Assembly (NCBI GenBank): GCA_035707965.1
Contig: DASSTJ010000182.1
Location: 1-23,619, forward strand
Direction of reading: 5' to 3'
Length of the DNA stretch: 23,619 bases
DNA from: DASSTJ01 sp035707965
Lineage (GTDB): Bacteria > Actinomycetota > Actinomycetes > Actinomycetales > Angustibacteraceae
Within the stretch, counting starts at the first letter, position 1. Each line of letters opens with the position of its first letter. This document shows, piece by piece, positions 7,373 through 16,032 of this stretch. The notes under the pieces were generated by a model. It made no database searches. It was not told the origin of the DNA and was given only the letters and a program-made list of their open reading frames with translations. The position numbers and the translations under genes were made by a program.

Positions 7373-7677
7373 ACAGCGAACGCGCGCACCTGACCTGCAG
7401 CGAGTGCGGGCACGTGGCGGAGCACGAGCTGCGGTACGCCGGCCGCCTCCTGCACTCCACCCGGTGCACCGAGTGCGGGCACGTCGTCCGGCACGAGCAG
7501 CGCGACCTCTACAGCGCCTACCTGCGCGACCTGGAGCAGCGGCTCGTGACCAAGCCGCGCCGGCTGGCCCGCAAGGCGGCGCGCGAGCCGCGCACGTTCG
7601 TCACCGGGCTGCCGCGGGCGGTGCTGCGCCAGCCGGTCAAGCTCGCCGGCGAGCTCTGGACCCTCCTGCGCCGCTGA
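7369..7677 (+). CDS. Small zinc-ribbon protein of unknown function
   Basis: A 102-aa protein that I do not recognise as a named family. Two CxxCGH knuckles (LTCSECGHV near residue 10 and TRCTECGHVV near residue 38) should bind one zinc ion. The C-terminal half is strongly basic, with many Arg/Lys and a PRRLARK stretch, which suggests nucleic-acid, membrane-surface or protein contact. The GTG start overlaps the stop of the cytidylyltransferase gene (GTGA), so the two are coupled. The open frame extends far upstream but only as a shadow inside the previous gene. The stop lies 18 nt from the convergent gene at 7696. Confidence 0.75.
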   Translation: MNSERAHLTCSECGHVAEHELRYAGRLLHSTRCTECGHVVRHEQRDLYSAYLRDLEQRLVTKPRRLARKAAREPRTFVTGLPRAVLRQPVKLAGELWTLLRR

Positions 7678-7695
7678 GGCCCCAGGCCGACGCGC

Positions 7696-8418
7696 TCACC
7701 GGGGCCGGCGACCGCCGTCCGTCACCGACTCGAGCACGGAGACGCTCGACACGTCGTCGACGCGCCAGGCCAGGCTCGGCGCCGGCACCCAGTGCACCGC
7801 GGCTCCGGCGGACCGCGCGAGGAGCACGAGGTCCTCGACGTCGACGCAGGCGCGCAGCGCGGGCTCGTCCGAGAGCGGTGCCAGCACGTCGACGGGCACG
7901 ACCAGCGGTGAGGTCAGCACCACGAGCCGGTCCCGGTCCACGGTCGCCCGGACGACGCCGTCCACCACCGACTTCACGGTGTCCGTCATGGGCCGCGTCG
8001 CCACGGTCACGTCGTACGGCCGGGCAGTCGCACGGTCGACGACCTCACGCAGGAACGCCGCGGGCACGAGCGGGCAGCGCGGGTCGTGCACCACCAGCAG
8101 CTGAGGCCGCCCCTCCGACGAGACGTCGGCGAGCACCCGCTGCAGGCAGGCACCCAGGGAGCCCCCTCCCTCCACGACGCGCGCCCCGGTGTCGCCCAGC
8201 GCCGCGCTGACCGCCGACCCCGCGCCCACCGGTGCCGTGACCAGCACGTCCCGCCCAGCGGCCTCGTGCACCGTGCTGACGGCGTGCGCGAAGAGCGGCC
8301 GCCCGTGCAGGTGCGTGGTGGCGAGCGGGCTGCCGGCGGCCTCGTCCTCGTACGGCAGGACCGGGACGACGTAGCGAACGGTGGCGGCTCGCACCACCGA
8401 CTCACGCGTCCACGTCAC
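7696..8418 (-). CDS. Degenerate IspD-family protein at the carD-linked ispD position
   Basis: A 240-aa homologue of IspD. The family scaffold is visible: HGRPLFAHAV, an EGGGSLGACLQ segment, VVHDPRCPLVP (family HDAARPL), RPMTDTVKSVVDG, and ATVDRDRLVVLTSP (family HTVDRNGLWHALTPQ). The N-terminal nucleotide loop is lost: VLPYEDEAAGSPLAT stands where AAGxGxRxG...PKQ should be, so the Arg and Lys that bind CTP are missing. The late Lys segment is also absent (WRVDDVSSV). The DTVK and VDR arm that contacts MEP is retained. The GTG start at 8418 has a good GGGAGG site. The frame is intact and coding-like, so it is expressed rather than a fresh pseudogene. It may be a pseudoenzyme, a partner subunit, or an enzyme with a new substrate. 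Confidence 0.7.
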   Translation of the reverse strand: MTWTRESVVRAATVRYVVPVLPYEDEAAGSPLATTHLHGRPLFAHAVSTVHEAAGRDVLVTAPVGAGSAVSAALGDTGARVVEGGGSLGACLQRVLADVSSEGRPQLLVVHDPRCPLVPAAFLREVVDRATARPYDVTVATRPMTDTVKSVVDGVVRATVDRDRLVVLTSPLVVPVDVLAPLSDEPALRACVDVEDLVLLARSAGAAVHWVPAPSLAWRVDDVSSVSVLESVTDGGRRPR

Positions 8419-8545
8419 CTGCCCACCTCCCTCGACGGCACCTGAAGGCTACGCGCCGATCGCGGCCGCGGTCGCGCCCGGGTGAGGGTGCGGGCGGGGC
8501 TGATGACAGGCTGGCCCGGACGACCGACGAGGAGGTTCCAGCAGC

Positions 8546-9328
8546 GTGCCGTACTTCGAACGACTCGGCCCCAGCTCGTTCCGGCCGACCGAGCACGTCG
8601 GCGGAGCCTGGGACACGAGCGAGCAGCACATCGCACCCGCGCTCGGCCTGCTCGCGCACGTGGTGGACGTCGACCGTGACAGCCGCCGCAGCGACGGCCT
8701 GCGCCTGACCCGGCTGTCCTACGACATCTGGGGCACGGTGCCGATCGAGCCGGTCGAGACGAGCGTGCGCCTGCTGCGACCGGGGCGGACCATCGAGCTG
8801 GCCGAGGCGGCGCTGACCCACGGCGGTCGTCGCGTGGCCACGCTGCGGGCCTGGTCCATGCAGCCGCGCGACACGTCGGCGCTCGAGGGCACGGCGCTGC
8901 CGCCGATCCCCTCGCCCGATGACACCCCGGCCTGGGAGCCGGACGACGTGTGGCCCGGCGGGTTCATCGCCGCGGCGCACGTCCGGCGACGGCACTGCGG
9001 ACCCGGGCGCGCCTCGTTCTGGGTGCGTTCGGACGAGGCCCTGGTCGACGGCGAGCCGGTGAGCCCGACGGCGCACGCGGCACGGCTGCTGGACATCGCC
9101 AACGGCATGGCCGTGCGGGTGGACCCCCGTGAGGTCGCCTTCCCGAACGTCGACCTCACCGCCCACCTCTACCGGGAGCCGCACGGCGAGTGGCTGGGGT
9201 TCGACACCACCGTGTCGTTCGGCGCCGACGGCCTCGGCGTGACCAGCACGGTGCTGCACGACGCCGGCGGCCCGCTGGGCACCATGGCCCAGATGCTCAC
9301 CGTGCGGCCCCTGCCGCCGTCCGCCTGA
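8546..9328 (+). CDS. Thioesterase-family protein (double hotdog type)
   Basis: A 260-aa protein resembling actinobacterial acyl-CoA thioesterases of the TesB-like double-hotdog group. The first hotdog half contains LRLTRLSYDIWGTVPIEP and VRLLRPGRTIELAEA. The second half contains FWVRSDEALVDGEPVSP, ARLLDIANGMAVRVDP and FPNVDLTAHLYREPHGEWLGF. The GTG start at 8546 is preceded by GGAGGT at 8531-8536. The gene is a lone + strand unit between - strand genes, and its stop lies only 2 nt from the stop of the PIN-TRAM gene. The substrate is unknown; fatty acyl-CoA is the usual guess for the family. Confidence 0.8.
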   Translation: MPYFERLGPSSFRPTEHVGGAWDTSEQHIAPALGLLAHVVDVDRDSRRSDGLRLTRLSYDIWGTVPIEPVETSVRLLRPGRTIELAEAALTHGGRRVATLRAWSMQPRDTSALEGTALPPIPSPDDTPAWEPDDVWPGGFIAAAHVRRRHCGPGRASFWVRSDEALVDGEPVSPTAHAARLLDIANGMAVRVDPREVAFPNVDLTAHLYREPHGEWLGFDTTVSFGADGLGVTSTVLHDAGGPLGTMAQMLTVRPLPPSA

Positions 9329-9330
9329 CC

Positions 9331-10443
9331 TCAGGCCCCGGCCGGCACGGGCGGTCCCTTGGGCGGCTGCGGCCGCGCGAACACCATGCGACCGTTCGCC
9401 GTCGTCAGCACGCTGGTCACCACCACGCTCACCTCGTGGCCGACCCGCTCTCGGGAGCGCTCCACGACGACCATCGTGCCGTCGTCGAGGTAGCCCACGG
9501 CCTGACCCGGCTCCTTGCCGGCCTTGAGCAGCAGCACCGACGCGACGTCACCCGCGCTGACCGGTGGCCGCAGGGACAGGGCGAGCGCGTGCAGGTTCAT
9601 GACGTGCACACCGGCGATGGCGGCGACCTTGGCCAGGTTGGTGTCGAGCGTCAGCAACCGGCAGTGCCGGTCGAGGCAGAGCCGCACGAGCTTCGCGTCG
9701 ACCTCCGGGACCTCCCGGGCCGGGTCGCCCACGACCTCGACGTCCACGTCCCGCTGTCGGCGGAGCGTCTCGAGCGTCTCGAGCCCCCGACGCCCCTTGG
9801 CCCGTCGCGTGTCGTCGCCCGCGTCGGCCAGGCCCTGCAGCTCGTCGAGCACCGGCTGCGGCACCACGAACGTGCCGTGCAGGAAGCCCGCCCCCACGAC
9901 GTCCACGATGCGTCCGTCGATCGCGATCGAGGTGTCCATGACGAGCTGGAGGGACGACGGCGGCGCGGACGCGGACGCCAGACCGGTCTGCGCACCGAAC
10001 ATGCCGAGCAGCGCGTGCCGGCGCGACAGGCCGAGGCGGTACCCCAGCAGCGCGACGGTGGCGACCACGAACACGAAGATCGGCAGCACCACGACGGTCG
10101 GCCCGATGAGCAGGAGCGGCCAGGTGATGCCGGCCGCGATCACCACGCCCAGGGCGGCGCCGATCATGCCGGCCAGCACCTGCTCGGCCGAGCGGTCGCG
10201 CAGCGAGGCCTCGGTGGCCTCCACCGTGCGCACGGTCAGCCGGGCCGTGACGCCCCCGACCACGTAGCCCACCGCCGCGCCCAGCAGGACCCCGAGACCG
10301 ACGCCGTCGATCGGCCCGAAGGCCACGCTCTCGCCGTCCAGGCTGGACGACACCTCGTAGCCGATGCCGGCGAAGAACGCCACCACGCACAGACGCAGCA
10401 GCTCGACGACCCCACGGGGCAACCGCAGATCGCGCGGGCTCAC
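9331..10443 (-). CDS. PIN-TRAM domain membrane protein (YacL family)
   Basis: A 370-aa protein with four predicted N-terminal membrane helices (about residues 11-28, 46-66, 90-108 and 110-134). A PIN nuclease-like domain starts at LQLVMDTS (Asp170) and continues through VLDELQ, EVDAKLVRLC and LLTLDTNLAKVA; these acidic residues would bind the metal. A C-terminal TRAM domain spans about residues 290-355 (GQAVGYLDDGTMVVVE). This matches the Bacillus YacL type, commonly encoded beside carD and ispD. The GTG start at 10443 has GAGGTCC upstream. A role as membrane-linked RNase is inferred from the domains. Confidence 0.88.
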   Translation of the reverse strand: MSPRDLRLPRGVVELLRLCVVAFFAGIGYEVSSSLDGESVAFGPIDGVGLGVLLGAAVGYVVGGVTARLTVRTVEATEASLRDRSAEQVLAGMIGAALGVVIAAGITWPLLLIGPTVVVLPIFVFVVATVALLGYRLGLSRRHALLGMFGAQTGLASASAPPSSLQLVMDTSIAIDGRIVDVVGAGFLHGTFVVPQPVLDELQGLADAGDDTRRAKGRRGLETLETLRRQRDVDVEVVGDPAREVPEVDAKLVRLCLDRHCRLLTLDTNLAKVAAIAGVHVMNLHALALSLRPPVSAGDVASVLLLKAGKEPGQAVGYLDDGTMVVVERSRERVGHEVSVVVTSVLTTANGRMVFARPQPPKGPPVPAGA

Positions 10444-10500
10444 GCGGACCTCAGCTCGTGCTCAGCAGTGCGACGTCAGGATGTGATGACCCCGGAGGGC

Positions 10501-10983
10501 TCAGGAGGCGAGGACCTCGTCGAGCAGCGCCTCTGCCTTGTCCTCGTTGGTGTGCTCGGCGAGCGCCAGCTCGCTCACGAGGATCTGCCGGGCCTTCGCC
10601 AGCATGCGCTTCTCGCCGGCCGACAGGCCGCGGTCCTTCTCCCGGCGCCACAGGTCGCGGACCACCTCGGACACCTTGATGACGTCACCGGACGCCAGCT
10701 TCTCGAGGTTCGCCTTGTAGCGCCGCGACCAGTTGGTCGGCTCCTCGGTGTGCGGGGTGCGCAGCACCTCGAACACGCGCTCCAGACCGTCCTGCCCCAC
10801 GACGTCGCGAACACCCACCAGATCGCAGTTCTCGGCCGGCACCTCGATGGTCAGGTCGCCCTGCGCCACCTTCAGGACGAGGTAGAGCTTGTCCTCACCC
10901 TTGATCGTCCGGGTCTTCATCTCTTCGATCAGCGCCGCACCGTGGTGCGGGTAGACGACCGTCTCACCGACAGTAAAGGTCAT
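10501..10983 (-). CDS. carD: CarD-family RNA polymerase-binding transcription factor
   Basis: A 160-aa global regulator that binds RNA polymerase beta and stabilises open promoter complexes. The N-terminal RNAP-interaction domain begins MTFTVGETVVYPHHGAA; the C-terminal helical DNA-binding domain contains PTNWSRRYKANLEKL. Trp85 falls exactly where the mycobacterial protein has its key minor-groove Trp85. Length and sequence agree with the actinobacterial family. I chose ATG 10983 because it gives the canonical N-terminus; the longer GTG/ATG options upstream add 12 unrelated residues. It lies 57 nt before the PIN-TRAM gene and is divergent from the lipoprotein gene, as in the mycobacterial carD-lpqE arrangement. 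Confidence 0.96.
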   Translation of the reverse strand: MTFTVGETVVYPHHGAALIEEMKTRTIKGEDKLYLVLKVAQGDLTIEVPAENCDLVGVRDVVGQDGLERVFEVLRTPHTEEPTNWSRRYKANLEKLASGDVIKVSEVVRDLWRREKDRGLSAGEKRMLAKARQILVSELALAEHTNEDKAEALLDEVLAS

Positions 10984-11009
10984 GTGCGCTATTCCCCTTT
11001 CCCGCACCA

Positions 11010-11038
11010 AGGATAGCACGCTGTGATCGCCGGCTGAA
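11010..11038 (-). promoter_or_regulatory. Candidate carD promoter
   Basis: On the minus strand a TATCCT -10 (11015-11010) has a weak TTCAGC -35 (11038-11033) at 17-nt spacing, and leaves a leader of about 20 nt that includes AAAGGGG before the carD ATG. The -35 matches poorly, which is common for CarD-dependent actinobacterial promoters. Confidence 0.4.
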
Positions 11039-11203
11039 GGCGCCGAGATGACGTTTGCGCAGGTCAGAGGCCCTGTCCTCCCCGAGACGGGGGTTGACAG
11101 AGGGTGAATTCCGTGCTGGTCGAGGCGCCCGGAATGATCGTCTTCCGGTCGGGCTCACCCGACGGGAGCAGCCCCTCACGCGTCCGCTCCGACCCTGGGC
11201 CGC

Positions 11204-11209
11204 TAGGGT
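11204..11209 (+). promoter_or_regulatory. Candidate leaderless -10 box for the LpqE-like gene
   Basis: TAGGGT is followed by exactly 6 nt and the GTG start at 11216. No Shine-Dalgarno sequence is placed for this start. The geometry equals that of the boxes at 6611 and 19258 (-). A TTGACA at 11095-11100 is too far upstream to pair with it. Confidence 0.55.
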
Positions 11210-11215
11210 GACGGC

Positions 11216-11818
11216 GTGCCTGCCATGACACTGAACCGCCGGGTCCGACGCCGGCTCGTCGCCGCCGCCGCGGTCGCTGCGCTGCCCCTGCTGTCGGCCT
11301 GCGCCACGTTCTCCCCTGCCACCACGCTGGTCCCCTACGACGCCAGCGACGGGATCGGCCTGCAGCTGGGTCAGATCGAGGCGGCGAACCTGCTGGTCGT
11401 CGGCTCGGCGAAGGGCGGCGACGGCGTGCTCTCCGGCGCCCTCGTCAACAAGGGCACCGACGCCGTCACGGTGGCCATCTCGACCGAGGGCGCGCCCACG
11501 CCGGTCACCATCGACGTGCCGGGCCAGACCATGGTCAGGCTGACCGCCGACGGCACGGCCACGACCGCCGGGTCGGTCGGCTCCGCGGCCACCGTGCTGG
11601 TGCCCTCGCTCGCTGCGCCGCCCGGGGCCGTCGTGACGGTGCAGCTCGCCACGCGCGCCGCCGGGCAGGCGCGGGTCCAGGTGCCGGTCCTCCCACCGCA
11701 GCACGAGTACGCCACGATCACGCCGCCGCCCACCACACCGCCGGCCACGCAGTCGCCGACCGGCCAGCCGGCGCCCGGCGCCGACGAGAGCGCCCAGCCC
11801 ACCACCTCGCCGTCCTGA
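11216..11818 (+). CDS. LpqE-like lipoprotein
   Basis: A 200-aa secreted lipoprotein. The N-terminus has an Arg-rich n-region, a hydrophobic core and the lipobox LLSAC, so Cys29 should be lipidated. The body is a beta-rich domain with LGQIEAANLLVVGSAKG and LSGALVNKGTDAVTV segments. The last ~40 residues are a Pro/Thr/Ser-rich linker-like tail (ITPPPTTPPATQSPT). Its divergent position next to carD is the place of lpqE in Mycobacterium tuberculosis, which with the lipobox is the basis of the name. The function is unknown. It converges with regX3, 22 nt away. Confidence 0.75.
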   Translation: MPAMTLNRRVRRRLVAAAAVAALPLLSACATFSPATTLVPYDASDGIGLQLGQIEAANLLVVGSAKGGDGVLSGALVNKGTDAVTVAISTEGAPTPVTIDVPGQTMVRLTADGTATTAGSVGSAATVLVPSLAAPPGAVVTVQLATRAAGQARVQVPVLPPQHEYATITPPPTTPPATQSPTGQPAPGADESAQPTTSPS

Positions 11819-11840
11819 TCCGAGGCGGGGGCCGCCCTCG

Positions 11841-12517
11841 TCACGCGTCCAGCTTGTAGCCGAGGCCTCGCACCGTGACGATCAGCCGCGGCTGGGCCGG
11901 TTCGGCCTCGATCTTCGAGCGCAGCCGCTTGACGTGCACGTCGAGCGTCTTCGTGTCACCGACGTAGTCCCCACCCCAGACCCGGTCGATCAGCTGCGCC
12001 CGGGTAAGCACCCGGCCCGCGTTGCGGAGCAGCATCTCGAGAAGCTCGAACTCCTTGAGCGGCAACGCCACCGGCTCGCCGGACACGGTGACGACGTGCC
12101 GGTCGACGTCCATCCGCACCTGACCGGCCTGAAGGGCCGAGTCGTCCGGCTCCGCCGACTGCCCCGCCCGCCGCAGCAGCGCCCGCACCCGCGCGAGCAG
12201 CTCGCGGCTCGAGTACGGCTTCGTCACGTAGTCGTCGGCCCCCAGCTCGAGGCCCACGACCTTGTCGATCTCGGTGTCCCTCGCGGTGAGCATGATGACC
12301 GGCACGCTGCTCGTCGCGCGGATGCGACGGCAGACCTCCGTGCCCGGCAGCCCGGGCAGCATGAGGTCGAGCAGCACCAGATCGGTGCTCCGGCGCTCGA
12401 GGAAGGCCAGGGCGTCCGGCCCGGTGGGCACGACGTCCACCTCGTAGCCCTCCTTGCCGAGGAGGTACGACAGGGGGTCGCTGAACGACTCCTCGTCCTC
12501 CACGACCAGCACGTGCG

Positions 12518-12521
<4 letters not shown>
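11841..12521 (-). CDS. regX3: Phosphate-responsive response regulator RegX3/PhoP type
   Basis: A 226-aa OmpR-family response regulator. The receiver domain has the acidic pair at residues 8-10, the phosphoacceptor Asp52 in LVLLDLMLPG, and the Lys of VTKPYS. The C-terminal winged helix has the typical LPLKEFELLEMLLRNAGRVL and GDTKTLDVHVKRLRSKIE segments. The GTG start at 12521 overlaps the senX3 stop by 4 nt (GTGA). With senX3, pstSCAB and a PHO box upstream it is very probably the activator of phosphate-starvation genes. Confidence 0.93.
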
Positions 12522-13957
<1,436 letters not shown>

Positions 13958-13958
13958 C

Positions 13959-13964
13959 AGCGTA
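13959..13964 (-). promoter_or_regulatory. Possible leaderless -10 box for senX3
   Basis: On the minus strand TACGCT (13964-13959) is followed by 7 nt and GTG 13951, which is in frame with senX3. If real, the kinase starts at GTG 13951, two codons after the ATG. Confidence 0.35.
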
Positions 13965-13989
13965 GGCGACCTGACGCCCCCGCCCCACC

Positions 13990-14057
13990 GCGCACCTTCG
14001 CACGAGGATGCCGCGTCAGGGCCCCCCGCGAGCGCACCTTCGCACGGCAGCGCCGCG
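13990..14057 (+). repeat. Duplicated 15-mer in the pstB-senX3 gap
   Basis: The 15-mer gcgcaccttcgcacg occurs exactly twice, at 13990-14004 and 14032-14046, each followed by a similar sequence ending gccgcg (to 14015 and 14057). The period is 42 nt. This fills most of the non-coding gap. Confidence 0.7.
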
Positions 14058-14060
14058 GGC

Positions 14061-14834
14061 TCACCCGAACCGGCCCGCGATGTAGTCGGCCGTCGCCTGC
14101 TGGGCGGGGTTGCTGAAGATCCGGCGCGTGTTGTCCACCTCGACCAGACGCCCCGGCTGCCCGGTCGCGGCCAGGCTGAAGAACGCCGTCCGGTCAGAGA
14201 TGCGCGCCGCCTGCTGCATGTTGTGCGTGACGATGACGATCGTGAACTCGTCCCTCAGGCTCGCGATGAGCCGCTCGATCGCCAGGGTCGAGCCCGGGTC
14301 GAGCGCTGAGCAGGGCTCGTCCATGAGCAGCACCTGCGGCTTCACGGCGATGGCACGCGCGATGCACAGCCGCTGCTGCTGGCCCCCGGAGAGCGCCGCG
14401 CCGGGCTTGCCCAGGCGGTCCTTCACCTCGTCCCACAGGTGCGCTTCCCGCAGCGACGTCTCGACGGCGTCCGCCAGCACCTTCTTGTCACGTGTCCCCG
14501 TCAGCCGCAGGCCGGACGCCACGTTGTCGAACACCGACATGGTCGGGAACGGGTTGGGGCGCTGGAACACCATGCCGACCGTCCGGCGCACGGCCACCGG
14601 GTCGACGGCACCTGAGTAGAGCTCGTGACCGCCGACGGTGACCGAGCCCTCGACCCGGCCCCCGGGGCTCACCTCGTGCATGCGGTTGAGCGTGCGCAGC
14701 AGCGTGGACTTGCCGCAGCCCGAGGGCCCGATGAAGGCCGTGACCGATCGCGGCTCGATGCCCAACGTCACGTCCTCGACGGCCAGATGCGAGCCGTAGT
14801 AGGCGTCCAGGCCGGTCACCTGCACGTGCGACAT
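14061..14834 (-). CDS. pstB: Phosphate ABC transporter ATP-binding protein PstB
   Basis: A 257-aa ATPase of the high-affinity phosphate importer. Walker A GPSGCGKS is at residues 36-43; QRPNPFPTMSVFDNV forms the Q-loop region typical of PstB; the signature LSGGQQQRLCIARA, Walker B VLLMDEPCSALDP and switch VTHNMQQA follow. I chose ATG 14834 because GAGGAGAGAG lies directly upstream and the length equals that of family members. It is separated from pstA by a 241-nt repeat-bearing gap, so its level may differ from pstSCA. Confidence 0.96.
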   Translation of the reverse strand: MSHVQVTGLDAYYGSHLAVEDVTLGIEPRSVTAFIGPSGCGKSTLLRTLNRMHEVSPGGRVEGSVTVGGHELYSGAVDPVAVRRTVGMVFQRPNPFPTMSVFDNVASGLRLTGTRDKKVLADAVETSLREAHLWDEVKDRLGKPGAALSGGQQQRLCIARAIAVKPQVLLMDEPCSALDPGSTLAIERLIASLRDEFTIVIVTHNMQQAARISDRTAFFSLAATGQPGRLVEVDNTRRIFSNPAQQATADYIAGRFG

Positions 14835-14923
14835 CTCTCTCCTCACAGGCTCTTCATGGCGGCCGGACGGCGACCCGCCGGCTCGGTGGTCGGTGCTGGT
14901 TGGGTCACCCGTCGGGTGCAGCC

Positions 14924-15043
14924 GTGGGTGCGGCGACCGGGCTGCGATCGCAACCGTGCGGACCGCACCCATCCCTGCACGGCCTGAGCAGTGATGGGTG
15001 CCGGCCGGGCGGTCGTGATCGCAGCCGTGCGGACCGCACCCAC
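14924..15043 (+). repeat. Pair of inverted-arm repeats in the pstA-pstB gap
   Basis: Two related units are seen: 14924-14972 and 14993-15043. The first has arms gggtgcgg (14926-14933) and ccgcaccc (14963-14970) around a perfect palindrome tgcgatcgca (14943-14952). The second begins gatgggtgccggcc and ends gcacccac. Both share cgtgcggaccgcaccca. The second unit resembles the repeats at 19279 and 19362. The gap has no coding potential of its own. Confidence 0.65.
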
Positions 15044-15075
15044 GGCCGCACAGCCCCTCGGACGCCCGCCCGCGC

Positions 15076-16032
15076 TCACGTCGCCACCCGGTGACGGCGG
15101 CTGACGAGCCGTCCGACGACGTTCAGCACCAGGACCAGCAGCACCAGTGTCAGCGCGGCCGCCCAGACGCGGTCGACCGCCGGCTGCAGCGCCTCGGTGC
15201 GGTCCTGGTTGATCATCGTCGGCAGGGTCGCCATGGGACCGCCGAACAGGTCGGTCGCCAGCTGCTTGGTGTAGGGACCCAGGATGAGCAGCGGCGCGGT
15301 CTCGCCCATCACGCGGGCAAGACCGAGCAGCGCACCCGTGATGATGCCGCTCAGCGCGGTCGGCAGGACGACGCTGACGACCGTGCGCCACCGCGGCACT
15401 CCCAGCGCGTCGGACGCCTCGCGCAGGTCCATCGGTACCAGCCGCAGCATCTCCTCGGTGGAGCGCACGACCACCGGAACCATGAGCAGCACCAGCGACA
15501 GCGACACCGCGAACGCCACGCGCTGCAGGCCGAACGTCGTGACCCACAGCGCGTAGACGAACAGCGCGGCCACGATCGACGGCACCCCCGTGAGGATGTC
15601 GACCATGAAGCTGACGGCGCGCGACACCCGGGTGCGCGGGTACTCCACCAGGTAGACAGCGGTCAGGACCCCCAGCGGCAGCGAGATCGCCGCGGTCACC
15701 GCCGCCTGCAGCAGCGTGCCGGTGATCGCGTGCAGCGCACCACCGCCGACGCGGCGCGACGTGATGCCGCGTTGCGTCTCGCTCCACCAGTCCTGCTGCA
15801 GCAGCAGGTGACCGCCCTTGGCGATCACCGTGCCGAGGATCCACACGAGCGGAGCAAGGGCCACGGCGAACGCGAGCACCATCGCGACGCGGGCCAGCCG
15901 GTCCACGACCCGCCGGCGCAGCGACGTGGCGACCAGCAGCGACGGGCCGGGGTCCGGCGTCAGCAGGCGCTCGACGTCCGTCCTGGTCAGCCGGCCGGAC
16001 GTCGGACCGGCCATGGGGTTCTCGACGGTCAT
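15076..16032 (-). CDS. pstA: Phosphate ABC transporter permease PstA
   Basis: A 318-aa permease with about six membrane helices. The ABC-permease EAA loop EASDALGVPRWRTVVSVVLP and the helix LGLARVMGETAPLLILGPY are characteristic of PstA. I chose ATG 16032, which overlaps the pstC stop by ATGA; the open frame extends further upstream only as a shadow of pstC. A hydrophilic tail of about 40 residues precedes the first helix. It forms the transmembrane pore with PstC. Confidence 0.94.
   Translation of the reverse strand: MTVENPMAGPTSGRLTRTDVERLLTPDPGPSLLVATSLRRRVVDRLARVAMVLAFAVALAPLVWILGTVIAKGGHLLLQQDWWSETQRGITSRRVGGGALHAITGTLLQAAVTAAISLPLGVLTAVYLVEYPRTRVSRAVSFMVDILTGVPSIVAALFVYALWVTTFGLQRVAFAVSLSLVLLMVPVVVRSTEEMLRLVPMDLREASDALGVPRWRTVVSVVLPTALSGIITGALLGLARVMGETAPLLILGPYTKQLATDLFGGPMATLPTMINQDRTEALQPAVDRVWAAALTLVLLVLVLNVVGRLVSRRHRVAT

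Noticed and set aside
9321..9338. Bidirectional terminator between the thioesterase and PIN-TRAM genes
   Set aside because: The palindrome gcctga-cc-tcaggc is made of the two stop codons and has only a 6-bp stem with a 2-nt loop; too weak to call.
9190..11016. A 608-codon open frame opposite the PIN-TRAM and carD genes
   Set aside because: It is antisense to two well-recognised genes and has His/Arg/Gln-rich shadow composition.
11095..11100. Consensus TTGACA as -35 of the LpqE-like gene
   Set aside because: No -10 follows at 16-19 nt, and the probable -10 (11204) is more than 100 nt away.
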